NCBI GenBank assembly: GCA_002633005.1
Contig: NMRA01000083.1
Span: 198,896-262,895, forward strand
Length of the DNA stretch: 64,000 nt
Reading direction: 5' to 3'
Origin: Phoronis australis
Taxonomy: Eukaryota > Phoronida > Phoronidae
The notes below the pieces were generated by a model that did not search any database, was not told the origin of the DNA, and saw nothing but the letters and a program-made list of their open reading frames with translations. The position numbers and the translations under genes were made by a program. Below, in pieces: positions 11,511-23,200 of this stretch. Within the stretch, counting starts at the first letter, position 1. The number at the start of each line of letters is the position of its first letter.

Positions 11511-12640
11511 CAGGTATGTGTTCTCTGAGTAGATATGTGTTCTCTAAGCAGGTATGTGTTCTCTAAGCAGGTATGTGTTCTTTGAGTAGGTATGTGTTCT
11601 CTAAGCAGGTATGTGTTCTCTAAGCAGGTATGTGTTCTCTAAGCAGGTATGTGTTCTTTTAGCTGGTAGGTGCTCTCTAAGCAGGTATGTGTTCTATAAG
11701 CTGGTATGTGTTCTCTAAGCAGGTATGTGTTCTTTAAGCAGGTATGTGTTCTCTAAGCAGGTATGTGTTCTCTAAGCAGGTATGTGTTCTCTAAGCAGGT
11801 ATGTGTTCTTTTAGCTGGTAGGTGCTCTCTAAGCAGGTATGTGTTCTATAAGCTGGTATGTGTTCTCTAAGCAGGTATGTGTTCTTTAAGCNNNNNNNNN
11901 NNNNNNNNNNNNNNNNNNNNNNNNNNNNNNNNNNNNNNNNNNNNNNNNNNNNNNNNNNNNNNNNNNNNNNNNNNNNNNNNNNNNNNNNNNNNNNNNNNNN
12001 NNNNNNNNNNNNNNNNNNNNNNNNNNNNNNNNNNNNNNNNNNNNNNNNNNNNNNNNNNNNNNNNNNNNNNNNNNNNNNNNNNNNNNNNNNNNNNNNNNNN
12101 NNNNNNNNNNNNNNNNNNNNNNNNNNNNNNNNNNNNNNNNNNNNNNNNNNNNNNNNNNNNNNNNNNNNNNNNNNNNNNNNNNNNNNNNNNNNNNNNNNNN
12201 NNNNNNNNNNNNNNNNNNNNNNNNNNNNNNNNNNNNNNNNNNNNNNNNNNNNNNNNNNNNNNNNNNNNNNNNNNNNNNNNNNNNNNNNNNNNNNNNNNNN
12301 NNNNNNNNNNNNNNNNNNNNNNNNNNNNNNNNNNNNNNNNNNNNNNNNNNNNNNNNNNNNNNNNNNNNNNNNNNNNNNNNNNNNNNNNNNNNNNNNNNNN
12401 NNNNNNNNNNNNNNNNNNNNNNNNNNNNNNNNNNNNNNNNNNNNNNNNNNNNNNNNNNNNNNNNNNNNNNNNNNNNNNNNNNNNNNNNNNNNNNNNNNNN
12501 NNNNNNNNNNNNNNNNNNNNNTCTAAGCAGGTATGTGTTCTCTAAGCTGGTATGTGTTCTCTAAGCTGGTATGTGTTCTATAAAGTGGTATGTGTTCTCT
12601 AAGCAGGTATGTGTTCTCTAAGCTGGTATGTGTTCTCTTC
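11511..12640 (+). repeat. 19-bp minisatellite, unit CTAAGCAGGTATGTGTTCT
   Basis: About 20 units are visible before the gap and about six after it. Variants include CTGGTATGTG, GAGTAGGTATG and a CTGGTAGGTGCTCT form. A six-unit block (variants TTTTAGCTGGTAGGTGC, then CTATAAGCTGGTATG, then CTTTAAGC) appears twice, which indicates higher-order copying. Each unit contains CAGGTATGT, a consensus metazoan 5' splice site. Flanking sequence on both sides belongs to the same reverse-transcriptase reading frame, and the unit itself reads KQVCVL in that frame. Confidence 0.92.
11892..12521. other. Assembly gap (630 N) inside the minisatellite
   Basis: A run of N bounded on both sides by the 19-bp repeat, so the assembler failed in the tandem array. 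The true array length is unknown. Confidence 0.99.
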
Positions 12641-12830
12641 CGTCTTCGTCACCTTTCGGAGATATCTTCCAAGCTCATGATTTTTCACGCGTATGTAAAA
12701 TCCTATTTTATCACTGGTCTTTGGTTTAGTTTAATTGTGGAATCCAACTTGGCAAGCTTATTCAGAAAGCATTGTGATATTTACACATCGACTATTCACC
12801 TTATTGTCCTTTGTTACTAAACCTGACCAA
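12622..12830 (+). mobile_element. Non-LTR retrotransposon RT fragment, right part
   Basis: Directly after the last repeat the frame continues LVCVLFRLRHLSEISSKLMI and then FHAYVKSYFITGLWF, ending at a stop at 12818. The pattern RLRHL..........Y..S...Y....W is typical of the thumb region after the RT catalytic core in CR1/jockey-like LINEs. It is the continuation of the 11221-11510 fragment. Confidence 0.6.
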
Positions 12831-14077
12831 ATGTGAAACACTCGTGAATGTTGGATTTAAAAACCTATGTATAAAAGTTTTTAAGCATGTAAACAGCCTT
12901 GGTCCATGTAGATTAGGAAACTCCTTCGATCTTAAAATTACTCGCCACCTGAAATTTGCAAAAAAGGCCACCTAAAAGTTCGAAAATTTTCCAAAAGTAC
13001 ACGTCTGGGGTGATTTTCTGTAATTGTTAGCATGTTTCGAAAATCTGTTGGATTTTTCTGTAAGCGTGGTATGAAGGGAAGTTTTTAACGCACTAATCTA
13101 AATTACGTGTTTGCTCGAGTGCCAAATCGTATGGACGAATGAAATTCTTACTTGTTAGATACAACAACATACAGTAAAAAGGACGTGTTTATTTGAAAAA
13201 ACTTCTCAAATAATGCTTGTTTAACAAAAACTGCATCACAAAATATTTGACTCAATTTCCGAAAATACGCCTCCCTTTTACGAAAATACGCTCGTACCTA
13301 TATACTCGTTTTCATTTGACATTTTTGAAAGGTCATATTCTGAATATCCACCCTTGGGCCTATATTCGGAAATTCCCAGTACGACCTACGAAATAATACC
13401 CGACGTCAGCCCCAAAATATACTGAGGGCAGAATTGCGCTCAAACTCGGAGTAAAATTATGGTACAATTTGTCTAACTACTTAAGTCATTTTTATGAATT
13501 GAAGGAGTTCTCTTAGGCTGTCTGATACTTTACAAGGATTTTTGAATTTAGCAGCTGTAGTCAAATTTGCAGAATGCTACCATAACTGTCACTTTTATGA
13601 GCTTCTAAATCATAAGTACTCATACACACTGTCAGGCCAACTTTTTAATAGGTCTCCCGCGCCAGTAAACCGCTTGTATGAAATGTTTTTGTATATTTGT
13701 AAATAGTTTTTAAATTATTTAGAAATCAATTTGTCGGTAACCAGCACGTGTGCTTATGTTTTATAGGTTGTATCTTGATCCGACTTGAACGGTTGTTTGC
13801 ATACTTTACTTACCATTTTCTTACATACTTATGAACTAGGAATGTAAAAAGCAATGTACAGCTGAGATGAAATTAAAATACGAATAATTGTCAAGCATCA
13901 TCAGACAAAACGAAGTTAAAAATTGAAGGAAAATGCATAGTCAACAAATATTTGGACTTGCACCAAAAAGGTTAGGGTGTCGGCGTTAGCTGTTACAGCG
14001 ATCACGACATCTAGCGTCCCGGCGTGAGGTTCATCCACGTAAAGTTGTTGTTGTCAGCTGTGAGTTGACCCAAATTT
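12831..14077. other. Intergenic DNA upstream of the SLC5 gene
   Basis: No gene recognised. The sequence becomes less AT-rich from about 13970 toward the SLC5 start. Confidence 0.4.
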
Positions 14078-14093
14078 CACCTGAGTGACGTCA
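14078..14093. promoter_or_regulatory. E-box and full CRE upstream of SLC5 start
   Basis: CACCTG at 14078-14083 is followed by the palindromic cAMP-response element TGACGTCA at 14086-14093. The CRE lies 58 bp before the start codon. This is a plausible core-proximal promoter site, inferred from motif and position only. Confidence 0.45.
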
Positions 14094-14151
14094 CAGGTTG
14101 TTTGCCGATGTGCGCCTGTTGAGTAGTGCAGTCCACAGAACGTCCTAAAAT

Positions 14152-14283
14152 ATGGCAGACGTAACGACAGCGGCCCCTTCGCCCTCGGACGGCGCCTCAA
14201 CCGTTGAAGGAACAGAGCTCCATTGGGCTGATATTCTAATCATCGTCTTATATTTTGTGGCCGTCATAGGAGTCGGATTAGCG
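14152..14283 (+). CDS. SLC5A9-like: SLC5 exon 1 (start, TM1), GC-AG donor
   Basis: Forty-four codons, beginning [16 protein letters not shown] and ending in TM1 with VGVGLA. The only donor that keeps the family alignment is GCG|GCAAGT at 14284, a GC-AG intron. It joins in phase 0 to exon 2 and gives GLA-SSLR, which aligns with GIW-SSIR of SLC5A9. Reading on past 14283 leaves the family after a few residues and stops at 14451. Confidence 0.82.
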
Positions 14284-17200
14284 GCAAGTGCATCTCTTAA
14301 TTTTTTTCGTTTTAACGCTCTTGTTGCGAGTCGGATGCTGAGATTGCCGGTGCCTTTGTTCATGCTAAGTAGTTGGGCAACTCAAATTTCAGTTCTCAGG
14401 ATCACAATTACAGTCTATGAGCATCTTTTTAAAAAAAAGTCCTTAGACTAGCTGTGATTAGGCATGATTCTGTCAATCACCAAATGCTTCACATTAGCGA
14501 CCGGGATTGGGGCAGTGCGTGTAGGGGTTAGGGCTTCCCACAACTGGACGGATACTCATTCTAGGAATGCTTGAACTCTCAAGATCGCGTATGCGTGAAC
14601 TTATCGTACCATAGGAAACTTATGTTCAAGTTATAATAAGTGGCCAATATATTTTTTGACAGAAAGCCCATGCAGCTTTTATGCCGATTCAAATGCAAAA
14701 CTGTAAAAAATAAAAAATGACCATGATAGCACTTTAAAAATGTAAGGAACATTTCTTTCGCTGAAGGTGTCATTCCGAAGTTAGCAGTTAGGCCTAACAT
14801 TTTTAGTACTTCAGTGATCCCAGCTTTTTGCACTTTGGCATTCAGGTTATCTGCCATGTATTCTGATGTCAGAAATAGCAAGCTTTAATCTGCCACCAGT
14901 TAAGAAATTCACTAAGATGAGAAAAGCATAAATGAAGAAGTTGTCACTCTTCTGAATATTTGGACTATTTGCCTGCAAGAATTTCATTTCAGTTCTTCAC
15001 TACCAATGGCCCGTTCAAGCTAGCCGTTCTTTGGACAGACTTATAATTCCAATGATTGGGTTTATTGCTCCAGTGGAGTCATTTCATGTGCCAAATGCAT
15101 TTTTATAGAGCCTCCGGATATGGGGTTTAAACCTCACAACCCCCGCTATAGATCCACCACTGAAAGTGACTGAGCTGGGGAGAGGAATCCAGTGGCTGGT
15201 TGCATGAAACAGTCCTAAATGGGACTCAACAAAGTTCCCTATATCTATTTGCGTGTTTGGTTCGTCCTTTACTAACAGATCTGTGTATTAATTAATTATT
15301 TTACTATCATTTTATCTTTATCATGAACTCCTCTTTGATTAATGACATTTTCTAATGATTAACTAAAACCTGAGCTTACTCTCAATTTGTATCAAAGCCA
15401 AGAATTTGCATAGTAATGAAAGGACAATCGGTGTTTTCACGAGTCCGCATTAGATTTAGGGAACTTAGTTGAGACTCTATGTGGGACTGTTTCATGCAAC
15501 CGGGCACAGACCCCTCTGGATCCATAGGCACGCCTTTGAAGAATGAACTTAAGGTTATGGAATGAGCTTATCAACAAGTCTATTTATTTTTCCAAAACTT
15601 TAGATTTTGAGTTATATGTCACATCTCTGGCACATTTTATTTTAGAAACTACACGTCATTGGTGTACTTAAAGTGCTGTATAATCTTTGAGATACTTACC
15701 ACTCTGTTTACTATTGAGTGCTAAAATCTGTGTTGTTTGTTATGCTTTACAGTCATCTTTGCGGAACAGAGGCAGCACAAGTGGTTACTTCTTGGCTGGA
15801 CGTAGTATGCACTGGATACCCGTAAGTAGACTATAGATTCATGTACAATTGCACCATGACACAATCCATTGTTGTCGACATGTCCATGGTGTTCTTGAGC
15901 ACAACCAGCACTTAAAGCCTTCTTCGACAGATTTTTTTTATTTTAGACAAACTGGATATATTGGACTCCCAGATAGTCCCAGCAACACTTAAGCAATACA
16001 TTTAAGAAAACATGATTAAAGACCTCAAACGTAAGTTCATCAAATGAGGCACGTGGTAGCCTTTTTACGTTATATTTTGTCACTGTGAGAACAGAGAATA
16101 CAGTAAAGAGCAGAAGGCTGGAAGGAGTTGTATTGAATAGGGGTCATGGTAACATGTACTAGTAAGTCAAAACCTTGTCATCCATCACATTTGACCTTTA
16201 GTGGTATTGTTGTGCTCAAAGTGATATTCAAAACACAATGTGGCAAGCATATCAGATGTTTTCTATTCTGTCCAAAACAGCCAGGCCTAACTGAACACTC
16301 CTCTGGGGATAAACCTGAAGTCGTTTTTATGCTCTTGGGAGTTTTCACTGTCACGTTGGCAATATCTGGCTGAATTTGTGTTGAATGAATGATAAACCAT
16401 ATCTCTTGTTTCTGGGTGGTGTCAGATATTGCTTATCTGAAAAATGAGTAAAAGATTACACACCTTACAGTGGTAGAAGACACTATAAGCTAGGTATTAT
16501 GTTTGAACTATATGCGCACCAAACATTTGGAGTTTCTCTTTATGAGAGGTTTCTTGATATTTTATAATATTGTTTAAATTACCCCCTCACATAAATATTT
16601 GTTTTTTACTTATTATTGAGGTGTGTACCAGGTGTTTTGGTGAATTGACAGATCTTCTGACTTCATTTTAACATTCGTGGAAATTTTAGTTTCCTATTGA
16701 GTACAGTAACCTCATTTTTCGTAACACAACTTTGTCACGATAGACCACGCTGAGCAGCCACCACACCTACTCCAGACGGTCAAAGTTCCTGAGCAAACTG
16801 CATACTTCGTTTTGTTAAGGAAAGTTTATTTACAAAAACTGTATGTAAACGTCAGCCATTTTGAATGTTTGCATTGCTCTCGTTGGTGAAATAATTGCCA
16901 TTTCTAAGGCCGACTGTAGACTTCTGACTTGAAACCTTGCCTAGACATGCCCACATTTTGTTAATTACGTTTATAATGACTTCTACTAGCTGGCATTCTT
17001 GCTGAATGCTGAGTACCACTAAACACTTTCTCGTTGGCTCAAAACATTCTTGCGGTTATTTTAGACACCTTGCTGTCTTTGATTCTCAAAATCACCAAAT
17101 TAATTTCAGATATTCTGTAAATCACTCTAGTGATTCCAGAATCCCTGCTGTGATTCTAGAAATCACGACTTGAATCAGATTTTCATGGTGAATCTGAAAT

Positions 17201-20200
17201 CCCCACCCTGAATCTGAATCTGCTAATATGTAGGGAATGGTTTTCCATACAGCAATGTACATGTGCTAGTTTGGATGTGTATCACTCACCTTCCTTGCGC
17301 GAGGTGATTCACTTTTAAAGCAATATTGAATTAGACTTTTAACTTCATTAAAATTACCATTGAAAATACATTATAATTGATTTTACCAAAATGTACACAC
17401 TCTCGTTATTTAATTTAATTAAAATGATGATTGACCTTTATGTGAAGATGTATTTGGTTCGTAGAAATATTACATAAAGTTGGACAATTCCTCTTAACTT
17501 TTGGGTAGAGGTTTGTTATTGCCGTTCCATTTTTCAGTCTTGCCACTTTGTTGCAAATGCACAAAATTTTACCAAATGTAGTTTGGTGATAGTCACACCA
17601 TGCAAACTTTGCTAAAAGTTATTTTTGTTGAGAAGTTTGACAAAATGAAATTTTCCTTGTCCGCCATGGTCTGTCCCAAACAGAGGAGTTTTAGCGTTGT
17701 CAAGCTGCAACAGTTGTGAAATGTTCGTTGTACCTCCAGTTTAAAAGCTATGCCTATATCAACCTTTGACCAATGAGTCTAACAACTGTTATCTTTTCCT
17801 TTTACTCCTTCATTTATCGGTCTTGTGGTTGGAGTGCGTCAGAATGCACTCAGCAGGTATCAGGGTCTTACACAGTTAGTATTTAAAACCACTAGTACCA
17901 AAAAAATTAAAAAACTACCGTCTTCAAACTAGACAAAAATAACAGCCACAAGTGGCCGGTTTCCATTTTTCAAACATTTCTAACATTGTTGTGAATGCCA
18001 TGAGTTCTCAAACCGTCGTCCCATGGCAGCTATGGTATAGAACTCAAAACTGACGATGTTGATCTATTTTGTGCTACTTACCTTTAAAGTAAAAGATGAA
18101 AAAATTTCACTTGTATGCCACGTTGTGTCCCAAATTGGTGAGATTTTAACCTTAGGAAATTTGGCAATAAGTCTGACATAACGTGCCCGTATTTTGAGAA
18201 CCAGTTTGAAGCCCGTTATTCAGTGGAGAAAATTGGATCTCAAAATTCGGGCACTCTATATCACCCCATTACCGGAAATTTTGTGGTAAAGAAACTACCG
18301 GTAGTACCATAATCACCACTCAGCTGAAAGTGTACTATAAACCAAGCCAGGAATGCTATATAGTGATGTATTAATTCTAAATTCGTCTCCATACCAATCC
18401 ATTTTAGTGATTGCTTGAAAATGGTACAGTTTGTGATTTCTGAATACCAACGCCAAACTTTGTCATTAAAAAACCCACTACTCTATGTCTGAATGCGTAC
18501 TACCTTAGTACCCCAGGTTGGGACAAAAATAACTGCTAAAATTGCTATATTTGTATTTTTCAAAGGTTTACTGCATTGTTGTAAATGCTCAAACTTTTAC
18601 CAAATGTTGCTCGGTAATAACCGCACCATACAAATCATGCTAAAAGCAAAGTAAATTTTCCTGAAAAGTTTATTGTTGTTGAAAAAAATGTCAAAACGAG
18701 TTTTCATCCGTTTGCCTTATTGTGTAAGATACAGCACATTGAACAAAACAGAAGTTAAGGCAGGACTCTTTTAAAAGGCGGATGTGGACTTCACGCTTAC
18801 ACTGATTTTCAGAACCATGAAGTGAAGTGAATTGAATGGATGGTTTTCACCCTTTGTTAATTTTTTGAGAATTAGATAACTAACAGCTAACCACTCAAGT
18901 CTTAACTAAGGGCACTATGTCATGTTGACACTACTTATTCTATGTTCCTATAGTGCATTAGACTAAAGGGATTTCACATGGGGCTTGAATAGAGTTATGT
19001 AGTGCTTGTGCAGATATGCTGGCGTACTTTGCCAATTTGCTACGCATGTGAAATGGATGCCCAAAATTAAGCATGTTTATTTTTCGCATTCTTTCGATTT
19101 AGAGCACCAGAATGCAGAGTACACATAGTTTCACCCTACCCTAATTCTTTACCTCTTTAGCTCGCAATATGACTGTCAAGTGAAATTCTTTTTTGTCAAT
19201 TTTCTCCAGAAAAATAAAGCTTAAGAAAATGTTAGTCTATTACAAGTCATGATTGTACTATGTAGATTTTATAGAACATTTGATTCAGTTTTGTTTAATT
19301 CCTTATATATTATAGCCTTGGAAAAAATGGAAAATGGCAGTCTTGGCAATTAGTTTTATGCCAAATAAGTGGAGAATAGGGCCGTCCCAGATTACACAGG
19401 GACACTGGAATCTTGCTGTATTTACCCACAATGCTGCAGTATCCTTCAGGCACTGTTGTATTTTGCACCTTTGGAATTTACGTGTTCTTTGTTGTATTCT
19501 TTACTTGTTTTTTTGGCTGCATTACTTTATTTGTCCTCCCAGTGTCAACGAAGTGTTACTGCTATGCTATGGGCTACAGTTCCGATGTGAGAAAGTCGAA
19601 TAAATTTGACAAACATCTGTGGATGTGTGATGTTAGTTTGTTGCATTCCGGACATCTATCAACGACAACAAAATGCGAAGTTCTTTGGGTTAATTTTGAG
19701 TGGAATAGTATACCCTTTCTTGAAGATACCTTTCAATTTCGATACTTTTTTAACAGTTGACATTGAGAATATTTCCATGTCCATTCACCCCGACAGTTTA
19801 CGACATGACCTGTGAAAATGTACCTTATATTCCAAAATTAGGTCAGTGAAAACAGAGTTTTATTGCTGTTTAATCTGGGACAGCCCTATCACCTGTACGC
19901 CATGCCATGTGGATTACCCAATGCCAGTCCATCGAAAACCCCACCCGTGCATGAACCTGTGCAAGGACTAGGCCACACCTGTATGCAACAACATTTTTAT
20001 TAGTACTTAACCAAAAAGCTCCACTAGGCAAATCTATAAGTCTGGTTGTGAAAGAGGTATTTATTTTCTTGACAAAAGCATTCCTTTCAATTGGAGTTAT
20101 CTATGGTAGGTCAATTGTCGGAGTATAATAGAAGGCCTCCAAATTTTATTCACTTAGGAAAACCTGCGTCACCTTAGATGGACAAAAACATCAACAAGAT

Positions 20201-23200
20201 TGAATAGTCGTGTCTGTTTTTACGTGGGGTTTGTGTGAAGAGGTCTGCCATGTTATCTTAAATTAGGACAAAAATTCTCTTGTTTAGGTCCGTCCCAAAA
20301 ATTTGGGACACTGAAATTCTAGCTTAAATTGTATTTTCTTTATTCTGAAGATTTGGAAATGGGTGATTTTGGAATTTATGATATTCCTCAAAATATTCAG
20401 CATTGCGTTTTGCATCAACAAAGTCCAAAAATCGACTTCGTAGCTCATATAATTTTCAAAATCAGCAGGCGGTGCAATGTTTTCACGTGTCGCCATACTA
20501 TAATGTGTCACATCGAGGTGAATTCAGTATTCTCCACAATGAAAAATTCAAACTCGACTGGAATTACAAAATTTATGTATATGTTTGAAAATCCACGTCC
20601 TGTAATCGGGGGAGTTTGTGTGTTAAGTCTTGGAATAAATGGATTGAACTGGAACCAAAATCCAAAATGTCTTGACTAATTTGCTTAAGAAATGACTAGT
20701 CTACCAATACTTCAAACTCATTGCATAGGTTTTCAAACACAATGCAAGTAAGCCAAGCTCATCACGACAAAATTCAAAGTTGACGCAGTGACAAGTCCCA
20801 ACAGGTTGTTCAAGAGACTCGAATGACGATAATCATTTGTTGTTGACCGTAATTCTTGAATTTGGGATGACCAATATTGCCTATTTCAATAACTTGGTAC
20901 AAGCCCAAACCTTGAGCAGAATTATTATTTCTTTACAGTTTCAAACTGAAGATTTTTTGCCACAATTAACCTAAATAACCAAAGCTGTTGGGTCTGCTCT
21001 GTTCATGCATTCCTGTGATTTATTATAAATGTCCCAAGATATCAGATAACTCTCTGTTGGAGGGGCGTAACTTGTCTACCTGCAAGGTGATAAGTTGGCT
21101 GCATTCTTACAGAATCCAGGAATGTATTGTGACTTCCACATCCTGATTAGGAGCTAAGGTATTGGCACACCTGATAAAGGTGACTGTATGGCTTACGGCA
21201 GTTACACGTGGTAAATGTGTGCATTGCCATATCCATTTTTATCTTCGTGAAAGATGTTGGATGTTAAGAGGTATTTTGTTACCTCACGAGAGTCAATACC
21301 TTACATATATTAATATATTATTTGAGCAACCGAATATAAAATCAGATAAATGAAATTTAATTGTCAGAACTTAAGTGTACTGGAGTGCACTGAAATTACA
21401 AACATTGTATCTTGAAGAGTCTGCATTTTTTACACGTCAGTTTCAGTGTGTAATGTCATTTTCTACTGAGGCGATTAAGTTATTGTTGCCTTCGTCAAAA
21501 AGAAATACATTCCAGTAACTTTGAATGAAAAAAATCACCTAAGTATGTTAGAGTTAAACTTATTTCACTGGTGAAAGTCATGGAACAAATGAGTTTTCTT
21601 TGTGCACCATACTTGCATTAGGTGTCTATTGTCATGCACAGAGTGACAACTTTCACCTCACCCCAGTCTTATATTTGTGTGTCACTGGAAATTGCTCCCA
21701 TCAGAAGTGAGGAAAATTGCACTACCTGGAGCGCAAATTATTCTAGGGAAAGCTGTGTGGACAGGACTTAAACCCCTGTTGGCCCATGATTTTTTCATTC
21801 ATTTGAAAGTATAGGCTAGTCCTAATGGAGTTTGGTAGTAAATTATTTCCTACTGAAATTTGCCACCAGATGTTGATTCTGTGTAAATGATTAGGGCACA
21901 AGGTCATGATACAGACTGCAGTTGTATAACTCAAGGTTCCTATTTGAGACTCTGAAGAAAACTTAACTGTGGACATCTCCGCACTGTAAACCAGGCTTTT
22001 TGAGGCTGAAATGTTCTTATATTTATTTTTGAAGAAATTCAACAAAACAAAATTTCACTCCTCAGCCATATTGTGTACTAAATAAGTGAAGATGTACCAT
22101 AACTTCAGGCAGCAGTGTTCGCCCTACCTTTTGTAATACTGTTGTTCTAGTGGACCCATTAAACAAATGGTTGGGGTTCATTTCAATTTCTTGTTGTCCG
22201 TAACCTGACTGTCCACAAGCCACTTTGATGCAGGTGTTTCAGAAAAATGTAGTCTGTAGCTATTTTTACCTATAGGGAGAGTAGACTAGAAGATAATTAA
22301 CTAAGAAATGAAACCATCAGTTTTCTTTCTTAAAAGGATACCAAACCCCGGTTTTGCGCATTAACAGCTTTCCCATCAAGTTCTCTGAAACAAAATAATG
22401 CACTGTAACCCCAGTTGACAACCCTCAAGTTTGGAGGAAAATTTAAAAACTCCAAAGTCTGCTAAAGGGGCAAGCGTGACCCATACGATTTTTGCAAACT
22501 ACACGGCAAGTGGGAAAAGACTGCTGACCAAGGACCATAATGTTCAATCCGTGACATAAGTCCCGTCCACACACAGCCTACTCTGGCGTTTCTGATTGGC
22601 TAGTCAAATTCTCATCAGGCAGCGCTTTAAGCAAACAAACTGGCATGACTGATGGACTGAAGTGTAAATGTGGTCTGTTGTACAGACAAATTGGTGCTTA
22701 AAATTTATGTTCAAGAAATGGGAATCCTAGAAATTGTGATTACGCCTTTTTGGAATGCGTGTTTCTACTGTCGATGACTTTTGTTTACGATACTGTCCTG
22801 TATTCGTATAGTATGAATAACACACCGGTTAAATCGGCCAGATATGTGTTTATTGTACATGTATGTACATGTATGTACTTCAAGCACGTGGCTATTAAAC
22901 ATCCCTGCAGAAACGAAATAGTTGCTGTGATGCCACTTGCTTGACAAGGCTAAAAATCGTTCACAGTCTGCCATTTTTTCACAGTGTTGTAAAGCTAACC
23001 AATGACTGCTGAGGTTACATCAACCAATGCCAAAGCGCGTGCCACTGCGTGATACCTGCGTGCTGGCTAGGCACGTAGGGGACCTCGCTGGTTCCCTTTG
23101 TGCCGCTAGGTGGTCGATAGCTGCGTGATAGGCCTTTACTAGATGCAAATGAGTGGCGAGAATACCAACAGTTTCACTGGAAAATCCTTGAGAAAATGTT

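Noticed and set aside
11858-12545. 222-aa ORFs crossing the N gap
   Set aside because: They are minisatellite units plus unknown bases and carry no evidence of coding.
11511-12640. Possible CRISPR-like array
   Set aside because: Units are head-to-tail with no unique spacers, in an animal genome. Ordinary minisatellite.
14284-14451. Extension of SLC5 exon 1 to a 99-aa ORF
   Set aside because: Residues after VGVGLA leave the SLC5 family at once, and the GC donor joins correctly to exon 2.
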